From Bifiguratus adelaidae (taxonomy: Eukaryota > Mucoromycota > Endogonomycetes > Endogonales): a stretch of 64,000 nt of DNA. Location of the stretch: the NCBI GenBank assembly GCA_002261195.1, contig MVBO01000008.1, positions 251,368-315,367 on the forward strand, read 5' to 3'. Of this stretch, positions 22,678 through 32,693 are shown in pieces. Each line of letters starts with the position of its first letter. Position 1 is the first letter of the stretch. The notes under the pieces were generated by a model. It was not told where the DNA came from. It ran no database searches and saw only the letters and a program-made list of their open reading frames with translations. The position numbers and the translations under genes were made by a program.

Positions 22678-23929
22678 TTACCTTGTTTGCGCTTCTAGAG
22701 TGTTGATCTGATCTTTGGTATAGTATTGAAAAATGAACTTGCGGTCTGCCAGTTGAGGGTGACGGCTGAGGAATGCTAAAAATTCATCCTCCTCGACGCC
22801 GCCTTGTCGATCCTTTCTAATGGCTTCATCAAGCTTTTCTATAAAGAAACAGGTGATTGTTTCATTGTATCCCCCCGTCACCTTGTCTGTGTTGGCTTTG
22901 TTGTATTTCTTGATTCCAGATCTAGGGGACGAAACAAGGTGAGCCAACAGTCCACAATTCATGTGATGGGAGGCCTACTTGATCAAAGGCGCCGCTCGCT
23001 CCTTGCCATAATCGCGTATGTAGTTCCATGCCATGCGAAGATGCGCTCTGTGCGTCCAATCCTTGTACTCAAGGCTTTGATTTTCGAAAGCGGTCATAAA
23101 CACTTCGTCACCAACGTTGCGGTACTTGCGATCGTGCAATAACAAGGGGCTTCCTTCATCATGGGTGCCTTTGGTGCTTCCAATACCGTGGTCTACTTTG
23201 TATACTTCGCCAATCCAAAGCTCATGCTCGCCTATTGTGATGACGCGGTGCTGTCGACAATGCATTGCTCCCACAGTGCCCATCAATACCGGAAGATGTG
23301 TTTGTGGATCAGAGTAAAAGTGCACGTCTTTGAATTGATCAGTGCCTTTTTGGTTGGGTGAAGAAAAAGCAATAGAATGCGCGACTTGTTCATGTGAGAG
23401 GATGTGGACGACAAAGATGTTGGATCGATGCAGGAGATCGGATGCCCGAGAGGGTACCTTGATACAGAATGAGATGTAGGGTTTCGGGTAGAGTGATATG
23501 GAGGTGAAGGATGATACAGTGATGCCCCGGCGATGTTGGCTGTTCTCTGGATCACACGTTGTCACAACGACCACTATACGAGCCATGAGAGGTTGGTCAA
23601 AAGCGTCCATGTGTTCAACCTACCAGGTTGAGGTACCTTTCTCATGATACGTCGAACTTCCTCCGCTGAGCTTGGAGCTTCTGTGTGGTTGAAGCGATGC
23701 CATGTCAGAGAACCAACAACGGGTTGAATGCCTACGCCAATGTCAGCAAGAGAAGGATTCAGTGCAGCACGTCGGTGACCATTGCACAATCTCAAAGACG
23801 CTACTTACACCCTCGAATCCAAAGTGGCCGCCTTAACGTATACTCGATGGTTAGGGCAGGCCGTATCCGGCTGGCAAGTCGAAGCGCATGTCGCCATGGT
23901 CCACCAAGACACCGTGAAGCCGTCAGCAT
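22678..23929 (-). CDS. Flavin-reductase-domain protein with second helical domain, mitochondrial leader predicted
   Basis: Four exons. Exon 1 starts at ATG 23929 and encodes a basic, hydroxylated leader (MLTASRCLGGPWRHALRLAS) with many Arg and no early acids, a good mitochondrial presequence. Splicing 23732-23808 and a second intron joins RIMRKVPQP to VVVVTTCDPENSQ, followed by RGITVSSFTSISLYPKPYIS and CIKVPSRASDLL, the FMN-binding split-barrel pattern of flavin-reductase-like proteins. After HELWIGEVYKV the protein continues into a distinct helical domain: DWTHRAHLRMAWNYIRDYG, then after the last intron SGIKKYN and GGYNETITCFFIEKLDEAI. That block resembles a small bacterial helical domain of unknown function. 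Reaction unknown. The start is 19 bp from the divergent carrier start. Confidence 0.75.
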
Positions 23930-23948
23930 CGCGCCAATTATCTTTTGA

Positions 23949-25433
23949 ATGGGCGTGAATCGATACCTTTGGACAGTGAGCTTTGGAAGTCTTCCAGAGA
24001 ACCCATCCGCTCTACCTTTCCTCGGTGGTCCAACAGAACAAGATCTCGAGGGTACGAAGAAAGAGCGAGAGGAGGCCGCGAAGCTTGAGGAATCGCTAGA
24101 GAAGGCATACTATGGTATCTTTGCTGCTGTCGCGCAACTCAATAAGAGGGATCGATATGTGGGTGAGTAGGAGCAGGTGTACGTGCGCTTGGAAGCTAAA
24201 GGCGCTCAGAACTACGGCAATACCTAGGTGAGCTTGCCTTTTCATTGGTTGGAAGTTCACTATGGTCCTATCCTCTCTGGGTTTTGCGGCATCGAGAACA
24301 GGTAAGCTATCATGGTCGATTCGCTTTTGGACTGACCCTCCATAGCTTCGCTCCGTTGGACAACCAGTGCTGGCATCTCCAATGTCATACTTTGCCCTCG
24401 TGAAGCGGGCCATTCGTGACAGAAGAATATCACGCCTTTATCCTGGCATTGGATGTGGGTTGCTCATGTCGGGTAATAGCTTTGTCTACGAGTCTGTGCG
24501 AGCTTTGGCATTCACGAGAGCTCTTGACTTTTCTGGTAAAGGCAGGCTGTGGGTACGCGTCAGCGTTCAAGCCATTCTCGAATGGTGAGGCAGAAACCTC
24601 ATGATTTACATTAGACGTCTTGCTCAACGTAATCCATCACAAACAGTTCCGATTTTCTCGTTCACTCCCTTCTTCATCCTCTCCGACGTATACTACTGAT
24701 CAAGCAGATACAAGGCACCGCTTCCAACGCGACGAGATCCGCAATCACCACCTGGCGCGATGCACTTGCCTTCTACAAGCGAGACCTGATCTCACTCAAA
24801 CAACATCACACCTTTTCAAACTCGGGCATCTCCTTTTGGAGGATGATGTGGCCCACATATGCGATGGGCGTACTCTCCACTGCCACGTTCCGCCTATCTT
24901 GTCGCATTGTATTTCATGGATTGCTCGGTATTGGTCGTTTGGAGACCTATCTGGTCAAACGATGGCAACCGCAAGAGATATCCGATGCAACCTCCGAAGA
25001 CCCTCCTAGCCTTCATTTACCGGATGTAACTGCCTTTACGGCACAGCGAACGACGCAGACGCGCCAACCGACAACCAAAATACCCGTCGATCCCGTTCCG
25101 CGCATCGACTACTTTTTTGTGTGCGGTCGTATCCTAGCCGACGTGGTCAATCGATTCATCATGTGGCCTCTTGATACCGTGTTGCTACGACTTGCAGTGC
25201 AAGGCACCGGAGTCCTGGTCAAAGATACCTCCTACACTGGGGTGTTCGATTGCATTCGGCAGGTGTATCGCCTAGAAGGCTTGCAGGGATTCTACAAGGG
25301 CGCCTTCACAAGTATTGTCACTGAATTAGCGGCTAATTACATACTATTGGAAGGTCTCTGGGTGGCGCGTTTGGTCAGCAGTTGCGTCTATGAACGATGG
25401 CGTAAAGAACAGGATCTGTTGAATGACCGTTGA
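23949..25433 (+). CDS. Mitochondrial-carrier-family protein, SLC25A46/Ugo1-like
   Basis: Likely outer-mitochondrial-membrane carrier-fold protein; in this subgroup the fold serves membrane dynamics and lipid handling rather than metabolite exchange. Start ATG 23949 (MGVNRYLWTVSF). Four exons join cleanly, for example RDRYVGELAFSLVG, HREQLRSVGQP and AILECSDFLVHSLL. Three degenerate carrier repeats are visible: YPLWVLRHREQ, HPLRRILLIKQIQG and WPLDTVLLRLAVQG. Only the third keeps the acidic residue of P-x-[DE]-x-x-[KR], a degeneracy typical of Ugo1/SLC25A46. The third repeat ends with the classic GLQGFYKGAFTSIVTEL. The N-terminal 70 residues hold a charged helix (EGTKKEREEAAKLEESLEKA). A conventional carrier cannot be fully excluded. 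Confidence 0.72.
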
Positions 25434-25478
25434 TGTCGTCCTTTGTATATACTATAGAAAACTATATACATCCCCTCT

Positions 25479-26192
25479 TCAATAACACGTTTCCCATTCT
25501 CTAGAGACATGCACCGGCTTCTTGCCCTTGGGCTTGGATCGTCGCGACTTGTAATACTCTCGCATCTCGTTTTTAGTCAAGGCATGATCGGCCCACTTGA
25601 AGCGTTCCATTTGTCGTACTTGTCGACGCGTCAATGGATCGGCGGCTGGAGCAATCTCTATCTGCATGGCATTCAAGGGTGCGAGTTCGAAACGATCGCG
25701 TCTAGATAGTGGCAAAAAGCGTTTAGGGTCCCATTGGATCACTGTAGCTTTGACTTACCTTGGAGGCTCATCTCCAAACCGAGCGTGAATACTCGCCCGT
25801 CCAACCACATCGACCCAGACCCCTTTCCAATCCCGTCGTCGGTCCTCGACGCTCATACGCTTGGGTCTCGCATGGACTTCCCAGAAACTATCCATGCATA
25901 GTCGCCACCAAAGGTAGTTCAAGTCGCCGTGGACGAGACGGTGCCAGTGTTTGGATACGCGAGCTAAAAGACAGAGTTGGTGCGGCGAAAAGTAGGCTAG
26001 AATGAGGTGGGTGATGCCCCGTGGTAGCCGGGTAAAGAAGTCAATGCGGGAACCAGGAGAGTCCTCCCAGGTTGCGTCGCCGTCGCTGTCGCCTTCCGAG
26101 TCTGAAGCATTGCCATAGCGATCCCTGGCTCCAGTCGATCGTGGAGTAGCATGTTGCTTGGGTTGAATGCGGTTCTTGAATTTGCGAGCCAT
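25479..26192 (-). CDS. F-box protein
   Basis: Candidate substrate adaptor of an SCF ubiquitin ligase. Start ATG 26192 (MARKFKNRIQPKQHA) gives a basic then acidic head (NASDSEGDSDGDATWEDS), followed by an F-box at about residues 50-90: FFTRLPRGITHLILAYFSP, HQLCLLARVSKHWHRLV and LWWRLCMDSFW. One intron separates GDEPPR from RDRFELAPLNAM; the C-terminal exon is basic (YYKSRRSKPKGKKPVHVSR) and shows no repeat-type substrate domain such as WD40 or LRR. With only about 220 residues, any partner would bind the short C-terminus. Stop is at 25479-25481, close to the convergent carrier gene. Confidence 0.8.
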
Positions 26193-26260
26193 GGTGGTTC
26201 GCCTCTTTTACATGCTCTAAGAGGTGGGGTCTATACAGTGTTCCAACAATGCCAAAAATG

Positions 26261-27685
26261 TCACGCTTCCTTGACTTCGTTCACAAACTCTTCTACGCGT
26301 TCCTTGACCTCTGCCTTCATTGTCCCTGGAACTTGTTCTTTGGCTTGGTCGGATGCTTCGGCATCGCCTGCCTTCGGTTTTGAGGCTTCCTGATGCACCC
26401 ACATGTCTGGCACTCGGACTTTGACATAATTTGGCCATACGAGACGATCGACGTATACGTTCTTTAGGCGGGCCACGACGAGCTCAGACACCTTGGGAAG
26501 GTTCTCTAGCTTGGTTTTCGATCCAATGAGGGAGGTCACTCGGAATTGAAGGGCAAAATCTGGTAAGGTGGAGATGGCAATATATCGAGAAGGCGGAGGT
26601 AAAGAAGGTGGTTCAGTGTCCTCGTTCACGGCATGTTGATTTGGTGTAGCAGGCGGCCCAGTCATGAACTCGAGAGTAATCTACAGACAAGCCGGTGTTA
26701 GTCGGTAATCCAGACAAATGCGTGTACAACTTGCCGTTCCAGCGAATCGAACAATCTCAACACCCAACGCGATGGGCAAGCTAGCCACGGCTGGCCTTGG
26801 CCAATTGACAACCAGTGACGTTTCAATGCCCAATTTCAATTGATCGGAAAAGTCGAAATCAATCTCGGCTCTCTATACCGTGGATGAGTAGCGCATTCGG
26901 AAACACAAGCCATGATTTCATTCACATACCATTTGTCCAAGCTCATCGGACGGTCTTATACGCGCATTCGAAAAGATGGGAAACTCATCCCCTAGCGTTA
27001 ATTCGCGGATATTGATGGGACCCTAGAATGCTGATCAACAATCCCCTTCACAAGCAAGCAATGCAAATCATACCACAAAGTCTGGCCGAACCGTTCCATT
27101 CACGACTTCATCCAAGGCACGCACAAGTCGGCCATTCCAGAAAGCGTCATCTCGATACTGAGACAAAACCTGCGCGATCAACACGTTGAGCCAATCGGTC
27201 GATTCATGTCGGTGTGTATGAAGGTCGTAAAACGTCTTGGAGAGGATGGTGGTGGCATTGGGTGATAGGTTGGGCGTGGATTTGAGGACATGGAGCTGAC
27301 GATCCTAAGTGACATGAGATCAATGCGTCTTTTAGGCACTATGCCTTACCTTGTTGCGCTGTTTCATGGTGCGTGCCGTATCCCGGGTCCCTTCCATAAA
27401 CAGCCACTTGAAGCATCCCAGCACAAGCACAATGACACTGAGTTGGCCGAGGATCAGACCCTGCGCAAACGCCCAGCCGCTTGTTGAAGTGATTCCAAGG
27501 GCTGTATGCGATGGAGAGTAAGCATGTAGATAGTGATGAAGCGACGCATTCACGAGTTGTTGGTGTTGTTGAAGCACATGGTCAAGCGTCACCGTGTCCA
27601 TTGAGTGACTGAGCGTATCGTTGGCTCGCATATGGACATGAGTTCCGGACACGTTACTGCCATTCGTCCCCAGGCTATCCGTCAT
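26261..27685 (-). CDS. MMM1: Maintenance of mitochondrial morphology protein 1 (ERMES subunit)
   Basis: ER-anchored SMP-domain lipid-transfer protein that tethers ER to mitochondria with Mdm10, Mdm12 and Mdm34. Start ATG 27685. A lumenal N-terminus of about 65 residues with N-glycosylation sequons (NGSN, NDTL, NASL) precedes the single membrane helix, with the family signature GWAFAQGLILGQLSVIVLVL. The SMP domain follows across introns: TILSKTFYDLHTHRHESTDW, DAFWNGRLVRALDEVVNG, GPINIRELTLGDEFPIFSNA, RAEIDFDFSDQLKLGIETSL, ITLEFMTG and LPDFALQFRVTSLIGSK. It ends with WPNYVKVRVPD, then a charged helical tail (KAEVKERVEEFVNEVKEA). All hallmark blocks are present. Confidence 0.94.
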
Positions 27686-27715
27686 GCTATAGTCTGCCAG
27701 TAGAAATTCTGTGTA

Positions 27716-28258
27716 TTACCAGGTCTCTGCAACTTCTAGTATATCGCCAGAGTTTAGCACATCTATCAACATGGTCCAATCACCGCCAGTCTTGAAGCGT
27801 AGGATGGCTTGAATGAATTGGAGTTTCTGGATGGCGTTATGATCATGCGTGTCTAAGGTAGGTGCTTCTGGAGGATGATTGGCCAGGGAATGGGGTATGC
27901 GCTTTGTCCCTTGTCGACTCTGTGCGTCATCTTCCCCTTCGTCTTGTGAATGGCTATTGAGGACCGCCTCTTCGCTCGCCTCACAGACTATACGTGATAC
28001 GCACGGTGGCAAGCTGGCCAAGTCCTCTTGTTCTAGGTTGTTTGGATTCTTGAGGAAGGCGGCTATGTCGTCTGTGGTGAATAGGTTGAGGAGGCGTAGA
28101 GAAGGTATGGAGGAGTTGTTGGGAGCATGTTGTTTGAGATAGACAAAAGGATCGTCGTCTTCTGTTTGAGGTGTTAGGGCACAGGGGCTATGTGAATAGA
28201 GGTATGAATAGTCAATATCGTGCTGTGGTGTCCAATATTGATCGTCTTGGTTATTCAT
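27716..28258 (-). CDS. Hypothetical acidic protein
   Basis: Single-exon reading frame of about 180 residues from ATG 28258 (MNNQDDQYWTPQHDIDYSYL); upstream codons in the same frame lack ATG. It is acidic and rich in Asp, Gln and Pro, with no membrane segment. A short helical patch (LRLLNLFTTDDIAAFLKN) and a C-terminal block (AIQKLQFIQAILRFKTGGDW, TMLIDVLNSGDILEVAETW) look folded; the middle (SHSQDEGEDDAQSRQGTKR) is probably disordered. No family is recognised. It lies 31 bp upstream of MMM1 on the same strand, so the MMM1 promoter must overlap this frame. The C-terminal pattern supports a real gene, but conservation was not testable. Confidence 0.5.
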   Translation of the reverse strand: MNNQDDQYWTPQHDIDYSYLYSHSPCALTPQTEDDDPFVYLKQHAPNNSSIPSLRLLNLFTTDDIAAFLKNPNNLEQEDLASLPPCVSRIVCEASEEAVLNSHSQDEGEDDAQSRQGTKRIPHSLANHPPEAPTLDTHDHNAIQKLQFIQAILRFKTGGDWTMLIDVLNSGDILEVAETW

Positions 28259-28758
28259 GTGAAAGGCGCATACTTGACAGAAGGGAGAATATAGAGTGGA
28301 GTGAGAGGCGAGAACAAGGTGAGAAGGAATGAACACCTGCGGCGTGAGAAAATTCCAAATGAATGAAATCACTTCGACGTGGTCTTGACGTGGACGTTGT
28401 TTCGGTCTGCAATCATTCCTCGATCATTGAGGGTGACAAGGTAAAGGTACATGGGTGTTTAGAACATGTCTTCAGCAGGCGCCAGGTCAGATGATCCCAT
28501 GTCAGTGTTTGAGACCATGCAGTGAACAGTGTACGGCTTGAACCGAAGCACCGAGATTTTCCATGCAATGTCTCATCAGTGTGTGGTTTCATGCGACTGT
28601 CAAATGCGTTCGGTTGGGAGGACGCCACACGAAGTAACTTTGTCTTTCTAAGTGCATTATCCCGCATCCCAATGCTTTAAGAACGTTATGGCTAACAACG
28701 GATATGGATTGATCCACACTAAGGCACCATTGCTTAGTAATAACCAAGTCACTGCGAG
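28259..28758. other. Intergenic region, upstream flank of MDR oxidoreductase
   Basis: No reading frame with protein-like composition is seen. The right end carries the TATA element of the MDR oxidoreductase gene. The left end should hold the 5' flank of the hypothetical gene on the other strand. No repeat or RNA gene was recognised. Confidence 0.5.
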
Positions 28759-28767
28759 TATATAAAA
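28759..28767 (+). promoter_or_regulatory. TATA box of the MDR oxidoreductase gene
   Basis: TATATAAAA, 61 nt upstream of ATG 28828, in a CT- and T-rich leader (GTTTCTCCTCTC) that would be the transcription start region about 30 nt downstream. A clear TATA box is uncommon in this window and fits a strongly or inducibly expressed gene. Confidence 0.75.
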
Positions 28768-28827
28768 GGAAGCGAGGACCTTGCTTTATACCATTATCTT
28801 GTTTCTCCTCTCTATTCAACCGACAGC

Positions 28828-29853
28828 ATGTCTACATACAAGGCTTGGACCATTCCAAAGGCAGAAGGCCTCGACTCTCTCAAACTCGTCGAACAAAAGG
28901 CTCAACCGTTGGAGAAACATGAAGTTCGTATCCAGATCAAGGCCGTGTCTCTCAACTACAGAGACTTGATGGTCGCTCGCGGTGTCTACTCCAAGAACTT
29001 GCCCAAGGATCTCGTTCCGTGCTCTGATGGTGCCGGTGTCGTGACCGAGGTCGGCTCTGGCGTAACCCGAGTCAAAAAGGGCGATCGTGTCGCTGCCATT
29101 TTCAATCAAGATTGGCTCGGTGGACCCGGTCATCCTTCCGATATGGCTAATGCACTTGGCGCTTCCTTGCATGGCACGCTTGCCGAGAACGTCTCCCTCA
29201 GCGAGCAAGGCGTCGTCAAGATCCCCGATTACATGTCTTTTGAGGAAGCTTCCACTGTTCCATGTGCAGGTGTTACCGTTTGGAGTGCTCTGTTTGATCC
29301 TCGCTTCCCTCTTCTGCCCGGTCAAACCGTCCTCACTCAAGGAACGGGGGGTGTCTCGTTGTTTGCCATTCAATTGGCCAAGGCTGCCGGTGCTAAGGTC
29401 ATTGTCACGTCGTCTTCGGATGAAAAGTTGCAGATTGCCAAGAAGGAAGGAGCCGACGTGTTGATCAACTACAAGACGCATCCTAACTGGGAGAAGGAAG
29501 TTTTGAAGGCCACCAATAACGCTGGTGTGGATCACGTCGTGGAAATTGGAGGATCTGGTACTCTGGCGAAATCGATCGAGTCGCTTGGATACAACGGTGC
29601 CATTCACGTCATTGGTGTCTTGACCAGCGGAGACTCCGACATTGGGCTCAGCCTCATCTTTAAGCGAGCAACGGTGCGTGGTGTGTATGTTGGATCCCGA
29701 GACGATCATGAGGCTTTGCACCGTGCCATGGAGCGCCATCAAATCCATCCGTTGGTGGATAAGGTCTTTCCCTTCGACAAGGCCGTGGATGCGTACAAGT
29801 ACCTTGAAGCCGCTGGCCACGTGGGTAAAGTAGTCATAAGCGTCAATGCTTAG
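28828..29853 (+). CDS. MDR-family NAD(P)-dependent oxidoreductase (quinone reductase-like)
   Basis: Medium-chain dehydrogenase/reductase of 341 residues in a single exon. It starts MSTYKAWTIPKAEGLDSLKL and carries the N-terminal GroES-like fold (VSLNYRDLMVARGVY, LVPCSDGAGVVTEVGSGV, VKKGDRVAAIF). The Rossmann domain has VLTQGTGGVSLFAIQLAKAA, a variant of the quinone-oxidoreductase AxGGVG motif. The catalytic zinc ligands of alcohol dehydrogenases are not evident, placing it with zinc-independent quinone/enoyl reductases; the substrate is unknown. Lack of introns, a strong TATA box and heavily C-ending, biased codons suggest high expression. The bias also creates a long antisense open frame that is not a gene. 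Confidence 0.9.
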   Translation: MSTYKAWTIPKAEGLDSLKLVEQKAQPLEKHEVRIQIKAVSLNYRDLMVARGVYSKNLPKDLVPCSDGAGVVTEVGSGVTRVKKGDRVAAIFNQDWLGGPGHPSDMANALGASLHGTLAENVSLSEQGVVKIPDYMSFEEASTVPCAGVTVWSALFDPRFPLLPGQTVLTQGTGGVSLFAIQLAKAAGAKVIVTSSSDEKLQIAKKEGADVLINYKTHPNWEKEVLKATNNAGVDHVVEIGGSGTLAKSIESLGYNGAIHVIGVLTSGDSDIGLSLIFKRATVRGVYVGSRDDHEALHRAMERHQIHPLVDKVFPFDKAVDAYKYLEAAGHVGKVVISVNA

Positions 29854-30756
29854 ATTACTGCCTATATACGAATCGTTGGTTGCCTATGGTGACTCTCCAC
29901 AAGAACAAAGAGTCTACCATGCTGCGAATGGATGTAAAATGAATGAAATGAATGAATATATATATATAACGGGGACAGCGATGGACAGTTTTGTCCGTTT
30001 GTTTTTCTACGGACGGAGGCCGATGCGTGCGCAAGCACACAGTCCACATTGGAATCCCTGTTGCATGAGCTGACGTTTTGTCATCAAGTGTAACATGTAG
30101 GGATGAACCTCCACTCACAACTGCATTCCTCTCGGGATGGAGAACAAATCATGGTGATTTCATAGTACGCATCGTGGATTCCTGGCTTACGCCGGGCTCA
30201 TATCCATTTGCGCCTCCAAATATCACCACATTCTACGCGTTGCGACGTATTTTGCAGAGTGACTTGTACAGATTGGCCGGATGGCAAACAAGATAGGGAT
30301 GCAGTCGTATTCATGTATTGCGATCATTGTACAAAGAGACATCATAAGGCCTTCTACATTTCACGATTTTCCTGTCCCTGTGGATTGTTGAGAGAAGCAA
30401 TATGGTTAAGCGCTCCTATCGATTGGGTGGCATGACAGCATGTAGACGCGAGTGAAACCAGGTGCAGCCTAGGCGTAGCGGCATTTTTAAGTTCGCTGAT
30501 TCTGCTCAAATGAGTCGGGGCTTTACCCCTCTCGCTGGTTTGTTCATACTGTCAATGGTAACGAATAGCTGCCGCTTGCACCTTTCGGATTGTCCTACAG
30601 CTTGTCTGCAAGAACTGTAATTCTTGTTCAGCGCTGCGAAAGAACGCTATTGATATTCTCTCCGCCACGTAAAGTAAACCATGGATCTTCGCATGGTCAG
30701 ACTGATCGACCAGCGTACGCAACAATGTCATATTGTAATAGTAGTGAGTTATATGT
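29854..30756. other. Gene-poor interval
   Basis: About 900 bp with no protein-like frame on either strand beyond short shadows. It holds the 3' flank of the MDR gene and a (TA) microsatellite. No tRNA, rRNA or transposon signature was recognised. It abuts a decayed coiled-coil gene, and together they form the largest gene-free stretch of the window. Confidence 0.6.
29941..29968. repeat. GAAT-type and (TA)6 simple repeat
   Basis: GAATGAAATGAATGAA followed by six TA units, about 90-115 nt after the MDR stop codon. It may overlap the polyadenylation region (TATATA efficiency-type element), but this is only positional inference. Confidence 0.7.
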
Positions 30757-32625
30757 ATATATCAATCGGCGCCAATATCATCTCCCTCAACGCCACAGAC
30801 ATCGTCCAATCTCAATCTGTTTGCTCGAATGGTCTGCAGCTCCTGAAGACTAAAAGTGCTCTTCAGGCCACGATGTTGTTGGACCAATGTAAACAAATTA
30901 CATCCAGCGTGTTTTACATGTCATTACCAACTGGAGAGGAAGAAGGTGCAGCAGGTGTGAACCTGCAATGGCAATGGCAGTTAAGATTGGTTGAAACCAA
31001 CTCTCTCTTGACTCGTTTTTTGAGAGTAAATTCCATCATGTCAATTTCCAGTTGACAAAAATTATCATCGACAGCCTCTCTACTCTTCTTCAATTCCTCT
31101 TTGTTGACTCTGAGTGCGGCATTATCCTCCTCCAAATTGTCTATTTTTGTCTCCCGATCCGCCAACGATTCCTTCAAACTGAAAATTTCTTCTGCGCTTC
31201 GCGGATGGCTTGCTCCAGCTCATTACCCTTACCGTGTGCAAAGATATTCGAGAATAAGCAACCGGTTACTGCCAATTCAGCTCAACTCTCTGGTATCCGC
31301 AGGAGGTGAAAAGTGCACGAATCTTAATCTACTGCCAATAATGCCGGCGACAATGATCACATACCTTGACTTGCGCGGATTCTATATCAAATGGGAATTC
31401 CATGGTGGATATGAGGGTGTCATCTGCAAATATAAGCAAGGATCAGCCACAGTACGTTACGAACTTTGACTTTCAGGACGCACCCCACCCAAGCCAGTTC
31501 AAAGATCTTGGACCGGAAGTTCAATTAATGCATCCGGCATACATGCCAGTTAATAGCACGCACTCACTATAGAATCAGACAAGCCTTGTACGCCCTCGTT
31601 GCTTGGAGATTTTCGTTGAGAGTTTTCTGTAGAGCAACGAGGCCGATAAGTCCTGAAGTTGTAAAATTTCGACCATTCTTGTTTACCCAAAGTATAACTC
31701 ATTAATCCTACATCCAGGGCTAGCTACTATTCATCCCTCCACTTGCTTTTCAACAAAATCACCTTGACTTGACCTTTGATTTGTATCAACGGGTTTTGGC
31801 CCGCCACCAGATACATTTGCTAAGGTTGCCTTGGTCTGATCTTACCGCGTTCAAAATGAGCAAGTATTAGGTTGGGCCAATTGAAGTTCACTGTGGAAAT
31901 GAAGGGCAGAGAGAGTAGGTGAGGTGTTCCTGGCGATCCGGCTGTTTGTTGGTCGACTGTCGTCGCCTCTTGCTGAAATTCGTGTTGATTGGGTTACCGA
32001 ATCTCAACAAGCGTTCCTCGCTGCCGATGGGAGCTGGATCGCTAGCATCGACATTGGCAGAAGCTCCCATAAACAGTAAAGCAGACAGGTAATGAAGCAG
32101 CCAAGCTCAATCCTTGCTGCTTTGGACCTAATTCATTGGTGTAGTCTTTGATGGGATCCGTCGAATCAAAATCTTCTCATTGTTGTGGGTCATAAGCCAT
32201 ACTTGACTGGCCGGTTACATTGGTCGCCCACCCGTGTGGGTATCAAAGAGAAGAGCAAAGAAGCAAACTTGAAGGTATGTTTGCAAGATTTTGTTCTGAA
32301 AAAGGTTGGCGTCACAATTGCGAGTCTAGATGTGTTGAGTGTCAGCTGAAGCATTGATTGAGCAAGTTCCTCAATTCGATTAATCAATGGTTGTGCGGAA
32401 GCCAGGTTGTCTCCTCAATTGATAAGAAAAGCCCTCTTTTCCATCGACACATTGTACGATTCATCGACGACGTCGAGAGCCATACGATGCTCTTGCACTG
32501 TTCTGTACTCTTTCAATCGCTATGAGATTATTCTCATGCAGCTTGTTTCTCGTCATATCTCGACTTTGGGAAAACACTTCACCGGCAAGACAGATTCTCT
32601 CAGGGCACTCATCACTAAGGCAACC
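30757..32625 (-). pseudogene. Probable decayed (or highly split) coiled-coil protein gene
   Basis: Minus-strand fragments with protein-like composition appear in shifting frames. From 32620 downward: ALVMSALRESVLPVKCF, then in another frame MTRNKLHENNLIAIER, then RLKEYRTVQEHRMALDVV and ESYNVSMEKRAFLIN, interrupted by TGA at 32415-32417 and continuing in the same frame as GDNLASAQPLINRIEELAQS. Lower down are VEILQLQDLSA, LVALQKTLNENLQATRAYKA, DDTLISTMEFPFDIESAQVK followed by a good GTATGT donor, ELEQAIREA, and a heptad-rich run (KIDNLEEDNAALRVNKEELK) ending near 30914. A last piece, STFSLQELQTIRANRLRLDD, lies near 30800. Frames change at several places without obvious splice sites, which argues for decay. 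A real intron-rich gene with tiny exons is the alternative. Family unknown. Confidence 0.4.
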
Positions 32626-32693
32626 TGATTGGCAACAATAAAATGTATATCGATGATTAGACTGAAGCGTTTTTCATTTTTCAATATCATACT

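Noticed and set aside
28816-29820. A 334-codon open frame antisense to the MDR oxidoreductase
   Set aside because: It mirrors the biased codon use of the real gene, has no ATG-centred family motif, and the plus strand encodes a complete, recognisable enzyme with its own TATA box.
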